In this document: in pieces, positions 37,571 to 48,903 of the stretch
Layout of the letters: every line of letters begins with the position of its first letter
Numbering within the stretch: the stretch's first letter is position 1
Assembly: GCA_949126835.1 (NCBI GenBank)
Contig: OX421507.1
Span: forward strand, 33,214,082 to 33,278,081
Length of the DNA: 64,000 nucleotides
DNA from: Anisus vortex
Lineage: Eukaryota; Mollusca; Gastropoda; Planorbidae
Direction of reading: 5' to 3'
Notes under the pieces: model-generated
Database searches by the model: none
Seen by the model: the letters and a program-made list of their open reading frames with translations, nothing else
Told to the model about the DNA's origin: nothing
Made by a program: the position numbers and the translations under genes

Positions 37571-38129
37571 TAATTATATGATCAACAGACATACAGTTAT
37601 AAGCACAAAAATACAAAGCAGATATTTCATGATATGCATAATTTTTATTTTCTTTCTCCATTTATTAGCTAAATATTTGTAAAAAATAGTTGATTGTATG
37701 GTATTAAAAAAATGTTCCTGTCAAAATACAGTAACATGCATATATATATATGAAATATACACAACAAAAAAAAAAGGCATTGTTTAAAATGATAGTAATA
37801 ACATAATATACTTTAACTTAAAAATTATACTTAAACATTTTTAGAATAAAAACTATACATTTTACAACAAATTTCTATTGTTTAACAAAATGACCATATA
37901 ATAATATAATATTTTAAGTCACTTGAATTTTATGACTCAAATTCTTATGGTAAGCAATATAATCAATTATAGTTAAATACAATTTAAGATAAGTTTATCT
38001 TTAAAATTAGCATATATTTACCAGTAATTTAATAAATAAACACTTAACTACTACACCAAAACAATGAAACATAAAAAAAAAAACTAAATCAAATAGTGAT
38101 TAAATGAGACATTTGTTTGCTCTGGGAAA

Positions 38130-38375
38130 CAGGGATGCCAGCAGGCCTAGACAAAAAAGCCTGAAAATTTTTTTCTCTCCAAAAACTAATATGCAAGCTT
38201 GAATGCACGACAATACGTATAGTGAAACAAACCATAAATATTATTTTTAATTTAGCCTAACTAATTATGTAATGCAAATAGTGGTGTACTTACAAACTTT
38301 ACATAAGCAGCATGTGTAAAAGAAGGGGAGGAACAGCTAATTGTTTGTCTATTAGCCTGAAAACTGGCATCCCTG
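38130..38375. mobile_element. hAT-like MITE, 246 bp
   Basis: Terminal inverted repeat CAGGGATGCCAG / CTGGCATCCCTG, with adjoining inner motifs caggcctagacaaaaaagcc on the left and tagcctgaaaactgg on the right. Flanking tgggaaa occurs on both sides (38123-38129 and 38376-38382), a 7-8 bp target duplication. No coding capacity. Confidence 0.75.
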
Positions 38376-39289
38376 TGGGAAAACTGTGTAAACAAACTAT
38401 ACCGGTAACTATTCATAAGTTCCATAAAAAAAGTCTACAATTTTTGTATGCACACAGATAAAATAAAAGCCAGAGATAGAAACTTTAGTGAAACTATAAT
38501 ATATACATTTCTTAAAATCATACTAAAGCTAAAACATATTAATTAACATAATTGATCTGATAAATTTTTTTAAATTGTACTTAAACATATTAATATTAAC
38601 ATGAACTTGATCTGATTTATTTCTTAAAATTGTACTTAAACATATTAACAGAAACTAATACCCAAAGAATTTTTTTTAATTCTAATCTTTAATTTGCAAT
38701 TTAACTTAACCAATAATTTTCTAAAAACCCACATTATGTCAAGTTAAATATTATTGCATTTGATAGTACAATCTACAATTCAACTATCAGTTATATTAAA
38801 AAAAAGAGCATTACACTTAAACTTAAATATGAAATATTCAAATTTTGAAAAGGTTGAGCAGACTATATACACATTTTTATTTTGTTTCGTTGAAGCAAAA
38901 ACATAACTAAGGTCAAAATACACTAACTAAATTTTAATTATTAAATTGCTTAGTAAAATAATGAAATAGGACCACTTCTTTGAGGATAAAAATAGAATTC
39001 ACAAAATAATTTGTACAAATTTATGAAGCTATAAAAGAATAATAATGAACTGATGTTGATAAATCATAAAGCAGAAATAAAATAATTGTAACAAAAAGGA
39101 AATTAAATTATATATATCATATTTTCAATATACCGGTACCCTAAAAGATGTACATAATATATATTATAATATATAGACTATAGACAAGCTAAATCCCTAG
39201 CATTGCACGGGGAAAATTAAATAGGCATGCAAAAGCTACAGACAAAAATTTCATAAACTACAATGAATTGCTGAAAGCTATAGATTTAA

Positions 39290-40090
39290 TAATTTAAAAA
39301 ATGTACTTATTTTTTACTGAAAATATTTAGGAAAGTAATTTAAAATGAATATTGTAATGGGGTTAAAAAATAGGCAAGTCTTTTTATTTAGCAAAAAGCT
39401 AAACTGCCCGGCTTTGCCAGTGGAAAAAATACAGTTACGTAGGCCCGTAGCCTATACAGATACAATTACGTAGGCCCGTAGCCTATACAGATACAATTAC
39501 GTAGGCCCGTAGCCTATACAGATACAATTACGTAGGCCCGTAGCCTATACAGATACAATTTGTATCAACTACAATGAATAGAAAGCAATAATAGTTTTAA
39601 AATTATAACTTATTTACTGAAATTATTCAAATTAATTTAAAATAAATATTGTAATCAGGTTACAAAAAAAAGTACCGGGTATGTATTTTTATTTAACAAA
39701 AAGTTAGGACTATCTCAGTGGATCATAGTCATAGTGGATGAGAATCAAACACCCGTCTCCCACATGCATCTAAAATATAATTATTACATTTAGTATGCTA
39801 AAATAGAAAAGCTTTAAATTCCTAAAATTCTTTATAACCTAAAAAAAAAATAAGTAATAATAATAGAAATAAAAATAATAAAATAAAAGCTATCAGTATC
39901 ACTGAGTATCAGTGAAGTATCAAACACAGGTCGCCCCCATGGCTGTCAGATAGAGAAGCCACAACATGTCAGAAGCAAGATCACAAAGTAAAATATGAGA
40001 CAATAAGGTTAGGTTTCTTTAAATTAACCAACAGGAGTCAGATAAAACACACACAGGCTACTTTATCTATATATATAGATGTTACCAAAT
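39290..40090 (-). repeat. Dispersed repeat of unknown class, copy in minus orientation
   Basis: Reverse-complement relative of 36440-36990, containing gagaatcaaacacccgtctc and accaacaggagtc. Part of the unit (tttactgaaaatatttagg onward) appears a second time at about 39310-39420, and a 31-bp array interrupts it. Confidence 0.6.
39437..39560. repeat. 31-bp tandem repeat, exactly 4 copies
   Basis: Units begin acgtaggcccgtagcctata and are identical or nearly so, indicating recent expansion. Confidence 0.95.
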
Positions 40091-43000
40091 GCAAATTTCA
40101 TTTTTACATAACCTCCCCAGCACACTTTTAAAATGAGAACTATAATAAGCAAGGTCCTAAACTTAATAATCAAAATAAAACGGCATTAACAATATGATAA
40201 AATACCGGTATGGACAATCTGTGACTATGCACCCTCATTTCAGGAAACTTAGTTTCTTTCATGTTCATTGACTAATCAAAAGATACTAAAAAATGTTTGT
40301 TGAAAATCATAACAAGATATACAATTGAATGTTTTGTTGCAAGAAGAGTCTGGGAAGTTCAGTTGTTCCTTTTGTCTTCTACCGGATCTGTACGCAGATG
40401 TTGCGAGCCTATCACCAGTAAATAGCTCTACGTCTAAGTCTCTTACTGTTGTATAGCCTATCTATCTACTTGATAGCATCTGAAATATTTTTAAAAAAAT
40501 TAAAAAGTTAATATTTAAAATGAAAATTTATTTCTATTATTATCCTGCATGAAACAGTTATATATTATAAGTAACAGGCACTCATTGTAGAAAATTGTGT
40601 ACATGTCCCTAACTATCTGCAAAACAGCAGCACAAATAAAGACTTAACCAACAATTTTACATCTTTTTAAAACCCTAATTATAATGCAAAACTAGACTCA
40701 AAACCAAAAATAAGCATAGGAAGCTGTAAAATAAAATATCTGAATCATAAAAAGTTTTTTAAGATAACATACATATACAGACTGGAGAAGTAAATTGTGT
40801 AATTGCCATGTTGCTATTTTTGTAAATTTCAATTTTTGTTTTTACGTGCAATATATATTTAATGCTTAGTGTAGGAGCAAAAACCGTTTTCAATATTCAA
40901 AATAGAGAGCATTTTTTTGTTGTTTTTTTCGTCCATGGTTGACAAGATAAAGTACCTCAAAATGATAATGTTTTGTTTAATCGTGATTTAGCATTAAGGG
41001 TATGGGATAAACATTTTATATAAGAATAAGCACGATTCTTACCGTCTTCTGCTTAATATCAGAATTTTTAAGAATAGAATTTAGCTCTTCCACCTCCTCT
41101 ACTTGAGTATAAGGTTCCGTGGCCCATGCAAAATATCCAAGAGTGTTATAGGGCTATCCTGATGCAAAGTATCCAACAGGTGTCAGCCTATGTTCTGCTG
41201 CTCAAGATAGATGAGGTTTTGGTGCTAGGGGTGAAGAAGAAATGCATTTAATAATCATTAATAGAAAGTAAATTATAATTAGGGCCTATAGTAAATTTGA
41301 AATGTGACTGTAACAGCAATATTACATGTAAAAAATGTAATCTTTTTTTTTTACAGTAAAATTACATGATATAAAAGGTTCAATTTTCTTGTTGGCCGAC
41401 ACAAACAGTGTGGCTCTGTTTCTGATAACGAACTTAGGACATCACTTTTATACAATGCCTTCATTTCTAATGTCCTTATTTTTTCATTTGAAGTTATAAA
41501 ACAGACATACATATATGAGCATACACAAGTAAAAAACATGTAGGCCTATCAGAAATTTAACAGGTTTCTTATGACTTATGAGACATTGATATAGGGGTAC
41601 ACAAACAGCAAATGAAGTAAATTTCATCCTTTTCTCATTGTATGGGAAGATATTGTGTGGCTATCAATAATAGTGGCTTTATCCTCTAAACACTAATTTT
41701 CATTAGAGCGGTCTTAAAATAATAGATAGTATAAATCCCACCAGACTGAGAATCAAGCAAATGAACTCGGTACAGCAGTGAAATGCTTTATCACTCTATC
41801 ATCAGAGTCTATCAACACTATGTCACATGGCATAGATGATAGAGCTAAGTAACACTAATTATTTTATTAAGAAAAAGATTTACCAGAACTATGCAGGATT
41901 TTTGTGTGCAAAATTGCCAATCACTGCCTGACTTTTTATGCATTCGTACCCATGCATTTCGCTTGTTGGGCCAAGCAAACTGTTTGCTTTCACTGTAGAA
42001 AAAAGCCATTCTTCTGGGACCACCGTCCCCATCTTGAACTCTTGGATCCATCCTCAACTGTCTCCAGTAAATAATACATCCTAGAACAGATCTTGGTCAT
42101 TATGTATTTTATAAGAAAACATATTATAATTATATTACAACCACACATTTTCAATTCTATTGAGTAATGATAACTAAGTTTAGGCCTACATAAAATCCAT
42201 ACAGGTTTGAAGGTCTTTAAAAGAGCAAATTAAATAAAAGCTATCCAATATCTCAATTTTTAAGTTCATTTTCTAGACTATCAGTGGGAGGCCAATTATT
42301 TATTAGTAGGCTACTAGTATTTTCATGTAGGCCTATGCTTTTTTTTGTCTGAACTAGAATCAGAGAAAGCGTCACAATTTGATAGAATATCATCTAGATC
42401 TAATTCTAGATGTCTATCGAATCTTGGTTTAATGAGTCCAACATTTCTTAAGACAAACTTAGAAACTAGGCTAGATCTAGAGCGCAAGAGGCTAGAGTCT
42501 AGAGCCACTAGTAGAGTTCACTGTCACTAGAGTCTCTAGAGTCTAGAGTATTAGAGGTTGAATTTCAAAATTTGTGCATATTTCAGAATCGGGTGAATTC
42601 ATTCAATTGAATCTCCTGATTATTACTGTTACAGTCATCCCTATTTAGTATTAGGACTACTGTTGTAGGTTTGAACATGGGTCTGATGAGTTGAGGTATG
42701 GTCCCACTTCTAACCTAAATTCTAAATAATAAAAATAAAATAATAAATAGTCTAGTAAGTCTAGACTAGTAATAGTAAATTATTCAGTTTATATAGTCTA
42801 GAGTCTAGGCCTATATTTAATAAATGAAATCAACAAATATTTAAAAAAATATTCAAATATACAATATAAGTAGGCTTATTAACACCAATATTAAATATTA
42901 TATACTTATAGAAATTTGATTAAAGTCTCTCAAAACTGGTTTCACAGCTAGAGGTGCCTATCCAAAAAGGCGCAAATTAAAGTAAAGACTAAAGAAAGTC

Positions 43001-43199
43001 ACGCACTGAATAATTGACAGAAGGCAGCAAAAACAATATTTTGAATGTGATAAAGCCAGGAAAAACATAATAAATCAATGTTTGCCTTTTGTAAATATTT
43101 AAATACGTTAAGTATTTTTTAAAAGTCTATATCTTTTTTAACAATAAAATTATGCTACACATTATGTAGACCCCATTTTTGTCAACCAAATTATCAGGG
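40091..43199. other. AT-rich interior of the candidate element, no gene recognised
   Basis: No convincing coding region. Small frames (41351-41539, 41845-42057, 42323-42530) lack recognisable domains. Around 42395-42545, tctaga and ctagat motifs recur densely, giving a locally repetitive stretch. Confidence 0.4.
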
Positions 43200-43429
43200 G
43201 AGAGAATATTGGCTTTTCATTGTATATAGCTTGGATAAGGGACTTAACTGTGACAAAATTGGCAGTACACGGTTTCCACCTTGTCTACACATTGGACAAG
43301 GGACTTAACTACGTCTTAATTGGCAATACAAGGGTTTTAGCTTGGGTAAATATTGGTAGGTATAAAGCCAGTATTACAATATTGAGCCAATATTGTTCCA
43401 ATATGATGCCAATATTTCGTGTTAGCTGG
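43200..43429. repeat. Subterminal aatattgg-rich repeat cluster, right
   Basis: Contains acaatattgagccaatattg and atgccaatatttcgtgttag. The last 50 bp are the inverted match to the left terminus at 37161. Two ttggacaaggg/ttggataaggg blocks occur about 60 bp apart. Confidence 0.7.
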
Positions 43430-43740
43430 GTACTTACCGTATTTAGAATAGCCGACGTCAGCTTTCCTTTGATTTGGGAATTTTTATAACAAATAAAACA
43501 GTCAATACAAATACGACTCAATCTAAATTTCGGCCGACAGAAGAACTTATTCGTCTGATTTCTGTTTATAAAAGAGTTTATTCCAACTAAATAATGGAGA
43601 AAACTACATTTATAAAAACATTCTTTCAAGCTTAACATTATTGTTACTTTTTTTTTTCAAATTGTCGCCCACGTAGGCCTACTTAATTAAAAAAAAACTT
43701 AATTTAAAACCTATTTAAAATGTTAAAACATAATATGCTT

Positions 43741-43815
43741 TATCTCTCTCTCTCTCTCTCTCTCTCTCACGCATACACACACTCTCTCTCACTCACTCTT
43801 TGTCGCTCTCTCTCC
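43741..43815. repeat. (CT)n microsatellite, interrupted
   Basis: Perfect tctctc run of about 28 bp, then cacacac and further ctctct blocks. Confidence 0.92.
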
Positions 43816-43962
43816 TTTATAGGCCTATAGAAAAGTAAAGCCAAAAAATCTATACATATTGAGTCTGTAATGTAATAAAATCTTTTGTTAGACTATATTA
43901 TTATGTATGAGTGACATGGGGAGCAGTAGAAATGGCCACCACCATTCTATAAACTTTGATTA

Positions 43963-44168
43963 GCCCGTACCTTGGACGACTGGTTAGCAAAGTCGACAGC
44001 GAGCTCGACTCCCAAGCGCCGCATCAGGGGTTCGACCCTCGGTGCAGTCAGCTATAAATCCACCGCCGACTTGGAGAGAAGATGGGCGCCGCCAAGTCTA
44101 CCAAGCCTAGTGTCCATTAGCTCCCCCCAACGACCGCCAATGTTAAGGGAGTACAAAAAAAAAAAAAA
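43963..44168 (+). mobile_element. tRNA-derived SINE with poly(A) tail
   Basis: An A-box-like tggttagcaaagtcgac and a perfect B box, ggttcgaccct, at tRNA spacing. A GC-rich body of about 110 bp follows, then a run of about 15 A. It differs in body from the SINE at 21711, so it belongs to a second family. The target duplication was not identified. Confidence 0.65.
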
Positions 44169-44485
44169 GACAAATATTGAATAATAAATGTTTTTTTTAA
44201 ATAGAAAAACCAGCAGTTATGGCTGATGAGCAACCGAAAAACAATAGGCGACCGAATTCTTGACAGAAAGTGGAGAAGCAGAAGTCACACTGTCACACCA
44301 TCAAAAAAGGTTATGGGAATTAATCCAGACAAGCCCTAGAATGTCCCAAAGCAAACGGCTCTGATGACGCAAAATACAGACATAGTTATACTTCAATATA
44401 GAATAAGGCAAGGGTCCAGGCGAAACCTGAAAAAAAATCAAAGTCTAGGAGGAGATTGTGAAGAGGGGATTTGCATGGACTAAGG

Positions 44486-44671
44486 CAGGGGTCAGCAACC
44501 TATGGCACGCGTGCCAGACTTGGCAAGCAGAGAGATTTCTATTGGTACGCGAAATGCCCCAAAATGGCAATTTTATTATCTTCTTCAAGAAATAGAGGGC
44601 TAGAAAAGATGTCTCTTAGACTGTTCACACGCTGAACATACTTTGGCATATCAAAAGGTTTAAGACCCCTG
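44486..44671. mobile_element. hAT-like MITE, 186 bp, perfect 8-bp target duplication
   Basis: Begins CAGGGGTCAGCAACC and ends GGTTTAAGACCCCTG. Both sides are flanked by gactaagg (44478-44485 and 44672-44679). The internal palindrome ggcacgcgtgcc is shared with the MITE at 45661. Confidence 0.88.
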
Positions 44672-44939
44672 GACTAAGGCATTATGTTCCTCAAAGAGCC
44701 GAAAGACAGATGATGATAATGATGTAGAAATCTGTGGTTAAGAATGGTGCCAGTTTGGTGTTAAGCTGCAAAAAAATATTTATTATTGGTCCTCAATTGA
44801 CGTCATCAATGTGTGTCGTAATACCAAATCAAAATTTCAATAAATCTATTAAATAATTTTTTTTCAACAGAAGAAATATCTACATATTATATAAGGCCTC
44901 GGTCATCTCATCCAACTGAAAAATAATGATTTTTTAATT

Positions 44940-45150
44940 CCGGTGTGAGAAGAGCTCACCAAAATGGTGTCCTGCTCTACCCGAGGTCATCAGTTCAAAC
45001 TGCAAGTACCACACGCACGCACTGTCGTCGACAAATATTCTTTCCCCCACCCCCACCCCCCGTCAGTAGGCTGTGGAACACATTGAACCAGGTCTCCATT
45101 ACACCCCTACTGTATCGGCTTTCAAATCTTCACTGAAGTGAACGAGTAAA
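44940..45150 (+). pseudogene. C-terminal fragment of a non-LTR reverse transcriptase, plus strand
   Basis: Degenerate frames around 44990-45140 give VVDKYSFPPP in one frame and SRLWNTLNQVSITPLLYRLS in another. Together they recall the conserved LINE C-terminus (K-Y-S-F-F-P followed by V-x-L-W-N-x-L-P). A C-rich run in the middle and a frame change mark it as dead. Confidence 0.5.
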
Positions 45151-45358
45151 TACCAAAAGGGTAACTCTGTTATCTGTTTGTAGTTCTTGTTTCTGATGTT
45201 TTAAAATGTTATGTTATGTACTTAAATTGTGGACTCTTTCTTATATCTTGTCTTATATATTACAGACGCTCCTTCTATAAAGAAGATTATTGCGTCCTAT
45301 GCTCATCCGTGGTCCGTGTTTAGTCTTGCATCTTTATTAATGTTTTAAATGATATTAA

Positions 45359-45431
45359 CCCTTACAGTCCCGGGCGCGTATATAGCGGAACTGAAGGCAG
45401 CATAGATAGAAGTAGGTCGGTACGGGAAGGG
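45359..45431 (+). mobile_element. 73-bp piggyBac-like MITE, copy 4 (with known empty site)
   Basis: Same length and sequence as the other three copies, flanked by TTAA at 45355-45358 and 45432-45435. The flanks aatgatattaa and ttaagttactgg join as aatgatgttaagttactgg in the related sequence at about 23325-23345. This proves the borders and the single TTAA target. Confidence 0.93.
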
Positions 45432-45660
45432 TTAAGTTACTGGTTTTCCTTGTTTGTTCAGGCAACCCATTCCATGCCCGAATGCCACTCGGGAAGAAAT
45501 AATACTTATTTGCATTTGGTCTCGCAAAAAGGAATATTAAAGTATTTTTGTCTTTATGTTTATCTGAACATTGCAACAGGTTGTTATTGAGTTGTATTTC
45601 TAAATTATTTAAACGTATGTATTATTACTACTTTACTCTTTGCCCATCTGTCCTCTAGTG

Positions 45661-45851
45661 CCAGGGGTCGGCAACCTTTTGCTAACAGTGTGCCAAAGTA
45701 AAATTTCAAAAACATTCAGCGTGCCAAAAGTTTAAAATGTTTCTCTAGTTCTGGCACTCATTTTCTCGTAGAAAGGACTTGAATTGCATTTGCAACGTAA
45801 ATGACTCTGCGTGCCAGGTCTGGCACGCGTGCCGTAGGCTGCCGACCCCTG
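45661..45851. mobile_element. hAT-like MITE, 191 bp, 8-bp target duplication
   Basis: Starts ccaggggtcggcaacctttt and ends ggctgccgacccctg, with ctctagtg on both sides (45653-45660 and 45852-45859). Internal gtgccaaa and tggcacgcgtgcc motifs are as in the 44486 copy. Confidence 0.87.
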
Positions 45852-46020
45852 CTCTAGTGTTTGTAGGTATAGTGATTTGACTAATGGTGTTACTCTTGTT
45901 TGTTGGGATTATTCGCTGGTTATGAACCTTGCTCCTCTTTTTTTGAATTTGTTCTAATTTTTTAATGTTTTCTTTAGTTGATGGGTCCCATACACATGAT
46001 GCATATTCTAGTATCACTAA

Positions 46021-48806
46021 TGTCTTAACGGATTCTCCACAATAATATGAAGAAGAAGAAGACTGATGCTCACTCGGTGGTCCAACCCATACAAGTTATG
46101 TGGGCGGACAGTGGGCGTAGCTGGAACAGTGGAACCAACCTTTTTTTTTTTTCTGTAAATCCTTAACCTGTGACCCCAATAGTTATAATAAGATGAGCGA
46201 GATACGCCAATCTTCACAGATTTTACAAATATTTCTATTCACCGATGTTGATGCTGCAGTAAAAAAATGTTTGAATACAAGAATATAATGAAAGTCTAGA
46301 CCTACATGATGAAAGGCTTGAGGCTGTAGGTTTATTTATTAACTTACATTGTATAGGCTCTGCTCGAGATTGTGGTTACCTTTACTAAACATTTAATGAC
46401 ATACAATTACGCAATTTCAACTATAGTTTCATTTTCATGTAATTCTATAGATTCTAGATATAAAAACATATTCACTTAATACCACATTGATATTATTATT
46501 TTATATACAAAATTAAATCTATAGTAGTTTAGCTAATTTAGATATCTACAAAAACAACTTGTTAAGCATCTTAAGAATCATCATTTAAATTTAAAACCGT
46601 TATTGAGCTCAAGGGAGATAAGCTATATTTTTTTTCTCGTAGGGAAATAGTTCATTACATTATAAAACTTTTAAAACCTTTAACATCAGAATTTAATATT
46701 CTATACGGTACTATAAATAGATGCATAGAAATTCCAATCATTGAATGATTATAACTTGTACATAATAATTGTCAAACAAATATTTAACTACGGTATTTAT
46801 TACGTCTAGGAACTGATATCGCTTCCATGGTTAACATCAAAGAAAAAAAAAACGAAAGTTGGAAGTATCTGTTTTTCCGAACAACAGTTCGACTCTTTCA
46901 ATGTACCATCTAGCAAGTTTGTCTCATGTGATCGGACTTTGCACTAAAGTGACAGACCTGGGTCACGTGCCTACATTTGTTTAGGTGTTGGGGTCTGAGA
47001 CTTACAGTATTTACAGGCGACCACAGAATTCTGTGCAGACGACAGAGTTTGCGTTGTTATCCCGCTGGCTCTTCCCTATGATCGGACTGGACTCGGCTCT
47101 AATGCTTGATCATAAACAAACATTGTGTAGAGAGCGGATACATGCTTTCATATGACCCTTAGGGGGCGTGTCCTCAGTATGGGTTTAATGATGATGTGGA
47201 CGTGCTAAAAAAAAAACAACTAAAGGCCGAGCGTATCAGACTTTGTTAAGGTGGTATGGACTTTGTCTAGAACTCGTTAGCAGTCCTACACAGCCAATCT
47301 TTGGCTGGTTTACTGGGTAGAACACATGGTCCATTAGCGAGTATATGGGGTTGGCTTTGGGTATATGAGACAGAGAGGTGAAAACGACTAACAATCTCTA
47401 TTTGTATCATTGTTTCATTTGAATTATTTTGGGCATGCGCACAGGTAGGTGTCAGGATTCGATCTTAGCGGATAAGGGCGGAGCCTAACTAGAAACTGGA
47501 GCATGTGTTCTCGCTAGATGGTGCTCCAGAGCCTGTTGTGCATTCTAATTTTGTAGGAAGATTCTTTTTCACCGAGGAATCTTTCTTGTAGAATTTCACG
47601 CTAAGACAACACAAATAAACATTAAAAGAAAAGAACGTATAAATCTTTCGCATTTATTGTTTACATTTTTTTATTGAAGTTTTATTGTTTGTTTTGACTA
47701 AAGACTCATTTTGACTAAGATGTACATAATTTGTCAACAGTTTTATTTTTAGACTGCAAGCGACAATAGAATCATTAAGCTAAGTAGGTCGGGTCAATTG
47801 ATGATGGACATCAGTTTAAATGTTTAAATGAAAGAAATGCCAATTTCGATCCAATTCTTGCAAGCAGAGATACCCAGTTAGTGAGACAGACTACAACATA
47901 CAAAGGAGATTGTGTGGCTTGAACAGTACCCAGCCACTAGATCACTGTGCCACATGTGGACAGTTGGGCCCGGATATCAGATGGTCAATCTCTGCGAGCC
48001 ACAATAGAAGGTCATTCGACATTAAAATAGAGTTTGACCCTCGTGTAAAACTTATAAACATACATACATGCGACTACACATTTAGAGAATGGAGAGAAAT
48101 AAAACAGGCACCGACTGTATGAAATCACAATAAAAACATGACATTAATTATTTGTTTTTGATTCCATAAAAGTACAAATTCAATGTCAGCCTGACAAACA
48201 GATTGAGACACATGGATAGCAAGACCAAACAATAGATGTACAGTGTACATTTTTAAACAGCAAATATTTATATCTTTTAAAGTTGAATAAAGAAAGCAAA
48301 AGATATGGAAACATTATGAAAAATGTTCCATTTACAATGACCAACACAGAAAAATTAAAAAACAAATAATAATACAAGTGAAAAATTATGTTCAAAGTGA
48401 ACTTTACCCTAGGTATGTTGGATGAAAAATGTCACCATTTACAATGAGTAACAGAGAGTGTAAGTGCACTTTTAATATAAAAATAAAACTAACTCTGAGT
48501 AATGGCATATTATTTAATGGTCATGTAAATTCATAACATAAAGAGTATTTTAAAAAAAAATGACAACAAACAGTCATATTATTACATTGACAGTTATAGT
48601 GTGATGGTTGGAGAAGGCTAGAGATAGGCCTACTACTTTAGTTGCTGGGTCTGACAAATATTAAGGCTAGGCATTGTGTACTTTTTAGAAGTAGGCCAAT
48701 CAAGGTACACATTTAAAAATTAGGTAATCCATGGCAAACATTACAAAAGTAGGCCAATGGAGATTCACATTTATGAACTAGGTCAATTATAACACATTTT
48801 TCAAAA
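46021..48806. other. Intergenic region, no gene recognised
   Basis: Mixed-composition sequence. gaagaagaagaag at about 46049 and a T14 run near 46141 could belong to an old retroelement. The 46850-47560 stretch is less AT-rich but holds no long frame. The 70-codon plus frame at 47910-48122 (five cysteines) has no recognisable domain. Confidence 0.4.
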
Positions 48807-48899
48807 GTTCACAGTAACATTTAATGACCCATTCTCTGTTCACAGTAACATTTAATGACCCATTCTCTGTTCACAGTAACATTTAATGACCCATTCTCT
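48807..48899. repeat. 31-bp tandem repeat, 3 copies
   Basis: Three nearly identical units beginning gttcacagtaacatttaatg. Confidence 0.93.
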
Positions 48900-48903
48900 G
48901 TTC

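Larger units (their letters stand above)
37161..43429. mobile_element. Candidate 6.3-kb DNA transposon with inverted AATATTGG-rich ends
   Basis: The left end CCAGCTAACATGC is matched by the inverted right end TGTTAGCTGG, and GTAC flanks both sides (37157-37160 and 43430-43433). Next to each terminus are arrays of ttggtacaatattggcat-like motifs (37161-37570 in mixed orientation, 43200-43420 mostly reversed). The roughly 5.6-kb interior is AT-rich and shows no transposase. It contains a hAT MITE, a 31-bp array and a dispersed repeat copy. The superfamily is unknown to me, and treating both ends as one element is inference. Confidence 0.5.
45252..46020 (-). pseudogene. 3' half of a CR1/Jockey-like non-LTR retrotransposon, decayed
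   Basis: On the minus strand the segment ILEYASCVWDPSTKENIKKL (46010-45950) and further down ANKYYFFPSGIRAWNGLP (45510-45455) are the characteristic post-catalytic C-terminal blocks of LINE reverse transcriptases. A shared 3' region (45252-45450) is also present at 23230. Two MITEs have inserted into it, at 45359 and 45661. Frameshifts separate the blocks, and the catalytic core is absent. Confidence 0.7.

Noticed and set aside
47910..48122. 70-codon cysteine-containing plus-strand frame
   Set aside because: No motif spacing typical of a zinc finger or secreted peptide, no signal peptide and no neighbouring exon identified.
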